The notes under the pieces were generated by a model. That model did not search any database. It was not told the DNA's origin and saw only the letters and a list, made by a program, of their open reading frames with translations. The translations under genes and the position numbers were made by a program. Source: Epiperipatus broadwayi (lineage: Eukaryota > Onychophora > Udeonychophora > Euonychophora > Peripatidae). Taken from it: a stretch of DNA of 64,000 bases. Positions 62,249-64,000 of the stretch are shown piece by piece. Location of the stretch: positions 6,901,194-6,965,193 of the forward strand of contig JAQFVV010012420.1 in the NCBI GenBank assembly GCA_028023455.1. Reading direction: 5' to 3'. Numbering within the stretch: position 1 is the first letter of the stretch; every line of letters starts with the position of its first letter.

Positions 62249-62645
62249 AATCAAAGGCAAAACTCTCCATGCAGTAGTGCCACCCTGTGCCAAACAGAGT
62301 AATCAATGGATGCCAGAAGGCTTGTGCATAAAATCCCTATCTAGTGCCTACTCATCCAATATCCCCAGACTAGTTTCTGGCTTGTGGCCATCATCAGTGA
62401 GGAGCCTCGGATCTGAGAGCACTGCACCTAGATCTTAGGATCTAATGCAACCCTCCAGCAGCAGCGACTAGTCTGGGGATATTGGATGAATAGGCACTAG
62501 ATCGGGATTTTATGCACAAGCCTTCTGGCATCCATTGATTACTCTGTTTGGCACAGGGTGGCACTACTGTATGGAGAGTTTTGCCTTTGTTTACAACAAT
62601 TATGTGCTAGTATAGAGATGGTGATCTTGTGGTGTTTAGTGGTTT
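62249..62645. mobile_element. Hammerhead foldback element, copy E (best preserved)
   Basis: A 397-bp insert is flanked by the 13-bp direct repeat AATATTTGATTTT (62236-62248 and 62646-62658). The minus arm (62249-62463) carries an intact hammerhead. The plus arm starts at about 62466 with ACTAGTCTGGGG, i.e. inside the ribozyme just before its cleavage site, and ends with GTGTTTAGTGGTTT. That gives the 3' end of the repeat unit. The arms are about 90 percent or more alike, so this is a young copy. Confidence 0.85.
62362..62403 (-). ncRNA. Hammerhead ribozyme motif, intact (copy E)
   Basis: Minus strand: stem I UCCUCA with UGGGGA (6 bp, one G-U), core CUGAUGA (62397-62391), stem II UGGC CACAA GCCA (4 bp, all Watson-Crick), GAAAC, loop UA, GUC. 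Predicted cleavage is after the C opposite 62368. Every conserved hammerhead position is present. This is the strongest candidate in the window for a working ribozyme. Confidence 0.85.
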
Positions 62646-62658
62646 AATATTTGATTTT

Positions 62659-64000
62659 CTTATTTTTTAACAATTACAACTTTATCTTTCATTTTCTTCC
62701 ATATAAATAAATTTCTGTTAATTTGTAAAATAAAGTTAGTTAAAAAGGTCAAGGTAATCCATGAATTCAATATCTATTTGTAAAAGCTTGATCTTTCTTT
62801 ACTAGTGATGAAGTTTGCATCATAAATGGTTCCAGACTAGCTTAATATCATTTATCCTAGTTAAATAGAGCTGAGTAGATTTGACTATGTTTTGACTTAT
62901 AAATTTAAGATTTAAGATTTTTGATTTATTAATAAAATTAATAAAAATAATTTTTTATGGAAAAAAACGTTTGTCAGACTTTTGGCCCTAACATTTCCAG
63001 CCTAGATTTTATTTGTTAAATTTTTAAACTTCTTAGAATAACAGTGTCACTTCTTTAATGGAATTCCAAGAATACTTGTTTTTACCTTAGACCAGAATTA
63101 GCTACTATAATTTTTACATGAATAATTAATGTGTACCTAGTGGTAGTGCTATTTAGTATTGACAGCCAATTTCTAGTTTTGTTTTTATCTGTAAGACATA
63201 GATTTCATATCTAAAACTTGAATTAATGTATTTCTTCAAATTCCAGAAAAGATCTGATGATATGAATATTACTTAAAGTTATCATCTACTGACAATTGAT
63301 TACTCAAGCTTGCAGAAGATTGTTTGGAGTAGCTTTTGAAAACATATAAATAAAGTGAGAAAATAATATGATTTTTTACTAGTACTTTTAACTATATGAT
63401 ACTTTTTAAACTAATTATTTTTATTGTTCACTAGTTTTTTTTCTTCATAAAATTCTCATGGATTTAAGGTTAATTGATTCGTTGTAAAAAAACTTGAACT
63501 TTATAAAATAAAATGATTATAATATTGTGCAATTGATTTAAATACATCCTAAACAATTTAAAATAGGTTTATTTTAAAAATATTTTATTGACATAACAAA
63601 ATTTGTACAGATGAATATTATAGTACACTTTATTAATGTTGGCTCAATCCATTGCTGGTATTGGCTTCTTCCATCAAGGCTGGCTTGGTAAAGTGGGTGT
63701 CCTAGGTCTGGTAGATGCATGGCAGAGTCATTAACCGCACTAACAGGTTAATGTATGAGTAAGTAGCATTCCATTCTGTTGGTATTGTCCACCCCTTTCA
63801 GATTGGCTCTATAATGCTGACCTATCAGAACTGATATCCATGTAATGTGGGATCATTGCCTCTCTAGCAGGGTCTGGCATGTTGCATTATAGACTTCTTC
63901 ATTTACGATAGGCACTATAATATCGATATATCAGGTCCAATTAAAACTAATAATAATGCAAAATATACATTTTTTGAAAGACCTCAACCCAAAATTTAGT
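62659..64000. other. Non-coding DNA; less AT-rich end
   Basis: No gene is supported. From about 63620 to 63945 the sequence is notably less AT-rich and may be part of a repeat or exon running off the window. The minus strand of that part ends with an AATAAA at about 63632, but no convincing frame is seen. Confidence 0.4.

Overview
This is a very AT-rich stretch of nuclear DNA from an invertebrate-type animal genome. I judge this from the absence of bacterial-style packed genes, from processed (intron-less) gene debris, and from the repeat classes present: RTE/BovB-like LINE, Penelope-like elements with GIY-YIG endonuclease, a Ty3-like LTR element, tRNA-like SINEs and hammerhead-ribozyme repeats. 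I cannot fix the phylum from sequence alone. I see no intact host protein-coding gene. What can be read is almost entirely transposable-element remains set in non-coding DNA rich in A/T runs.

Layout. 0.1-1.6 kb: a broken LTR-retrotransposon gag with an internal minisatellite. 1.7-14.2 kb: mostly featureless AT-rich DNA with small tandem repeats. 14.3 kb: a foldback repeat with tRNA-like arms. 14.9-16.3 kb: a 5'-inverted RTE LINE flanked by a 13-bp duplication. 17.8-20.6 kb, minus strand: RTE 3' ends and a processed pseudogene of an ABCC (MRP1-type) transporter. 20.6-21.0 kb: a second tRNA-like foldback. 21.4-22.0 kb: a foldback with hammerhead ribozyme motifs. 22.5-25.2 kb: two Penelope-like copies head to head, one split by a 311-bp-unit repeat. 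25.7-26.1 kb: another foldback. 26.9 kb: a (TAA)n array of about 101 units. 29.6-31.0 kb: the richest locus, a hammerhead repeat in tandem and inverted form with a 453-bp unit. 34-36 kb: two weak coding-like patches. 39.3-40.8 kb: decayed hammerhead repeats. 43.0-44.5 kb: a Penelope-like fragment and a diverged hammerhead foldback. 48.5-59.5 kb: a nested transposon cluster made of a Ty3-like element with 1.8-kb LTRs, a Penelope-like element inside its 5' LTR and a LINE inside its 3' LTR. 60-61 kb: a weak reverse-transcriptase relic. 62.2-62.7 kb: the best-preserved hammerhead foldback.

Main point. A short non-autonomous repeat family recurs at about 21.4, 29.6, 39.3 and 62.2 kb, with a diverged cousin at 44.1 kb. 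Each carries the hammerhead core (CUGANGA, stem II, GAAA, stem III, GUC) with a stem I that pairs across the cleavage site. Copies are head to head, and at 30 kb they are also tandem with cleavage sites exactly 453 bp apart. Three copies have 11-13 bp target-site duplications. This matches the known link of hammerheads with Penelope-like elements and retrozymes. The regular head-to-head form looks like the 5' inversion seen in the RTE copy at 14.9 kb, which suggests reverse transcription of a multimeric ribozyme RNA at the target. That last step is inference.
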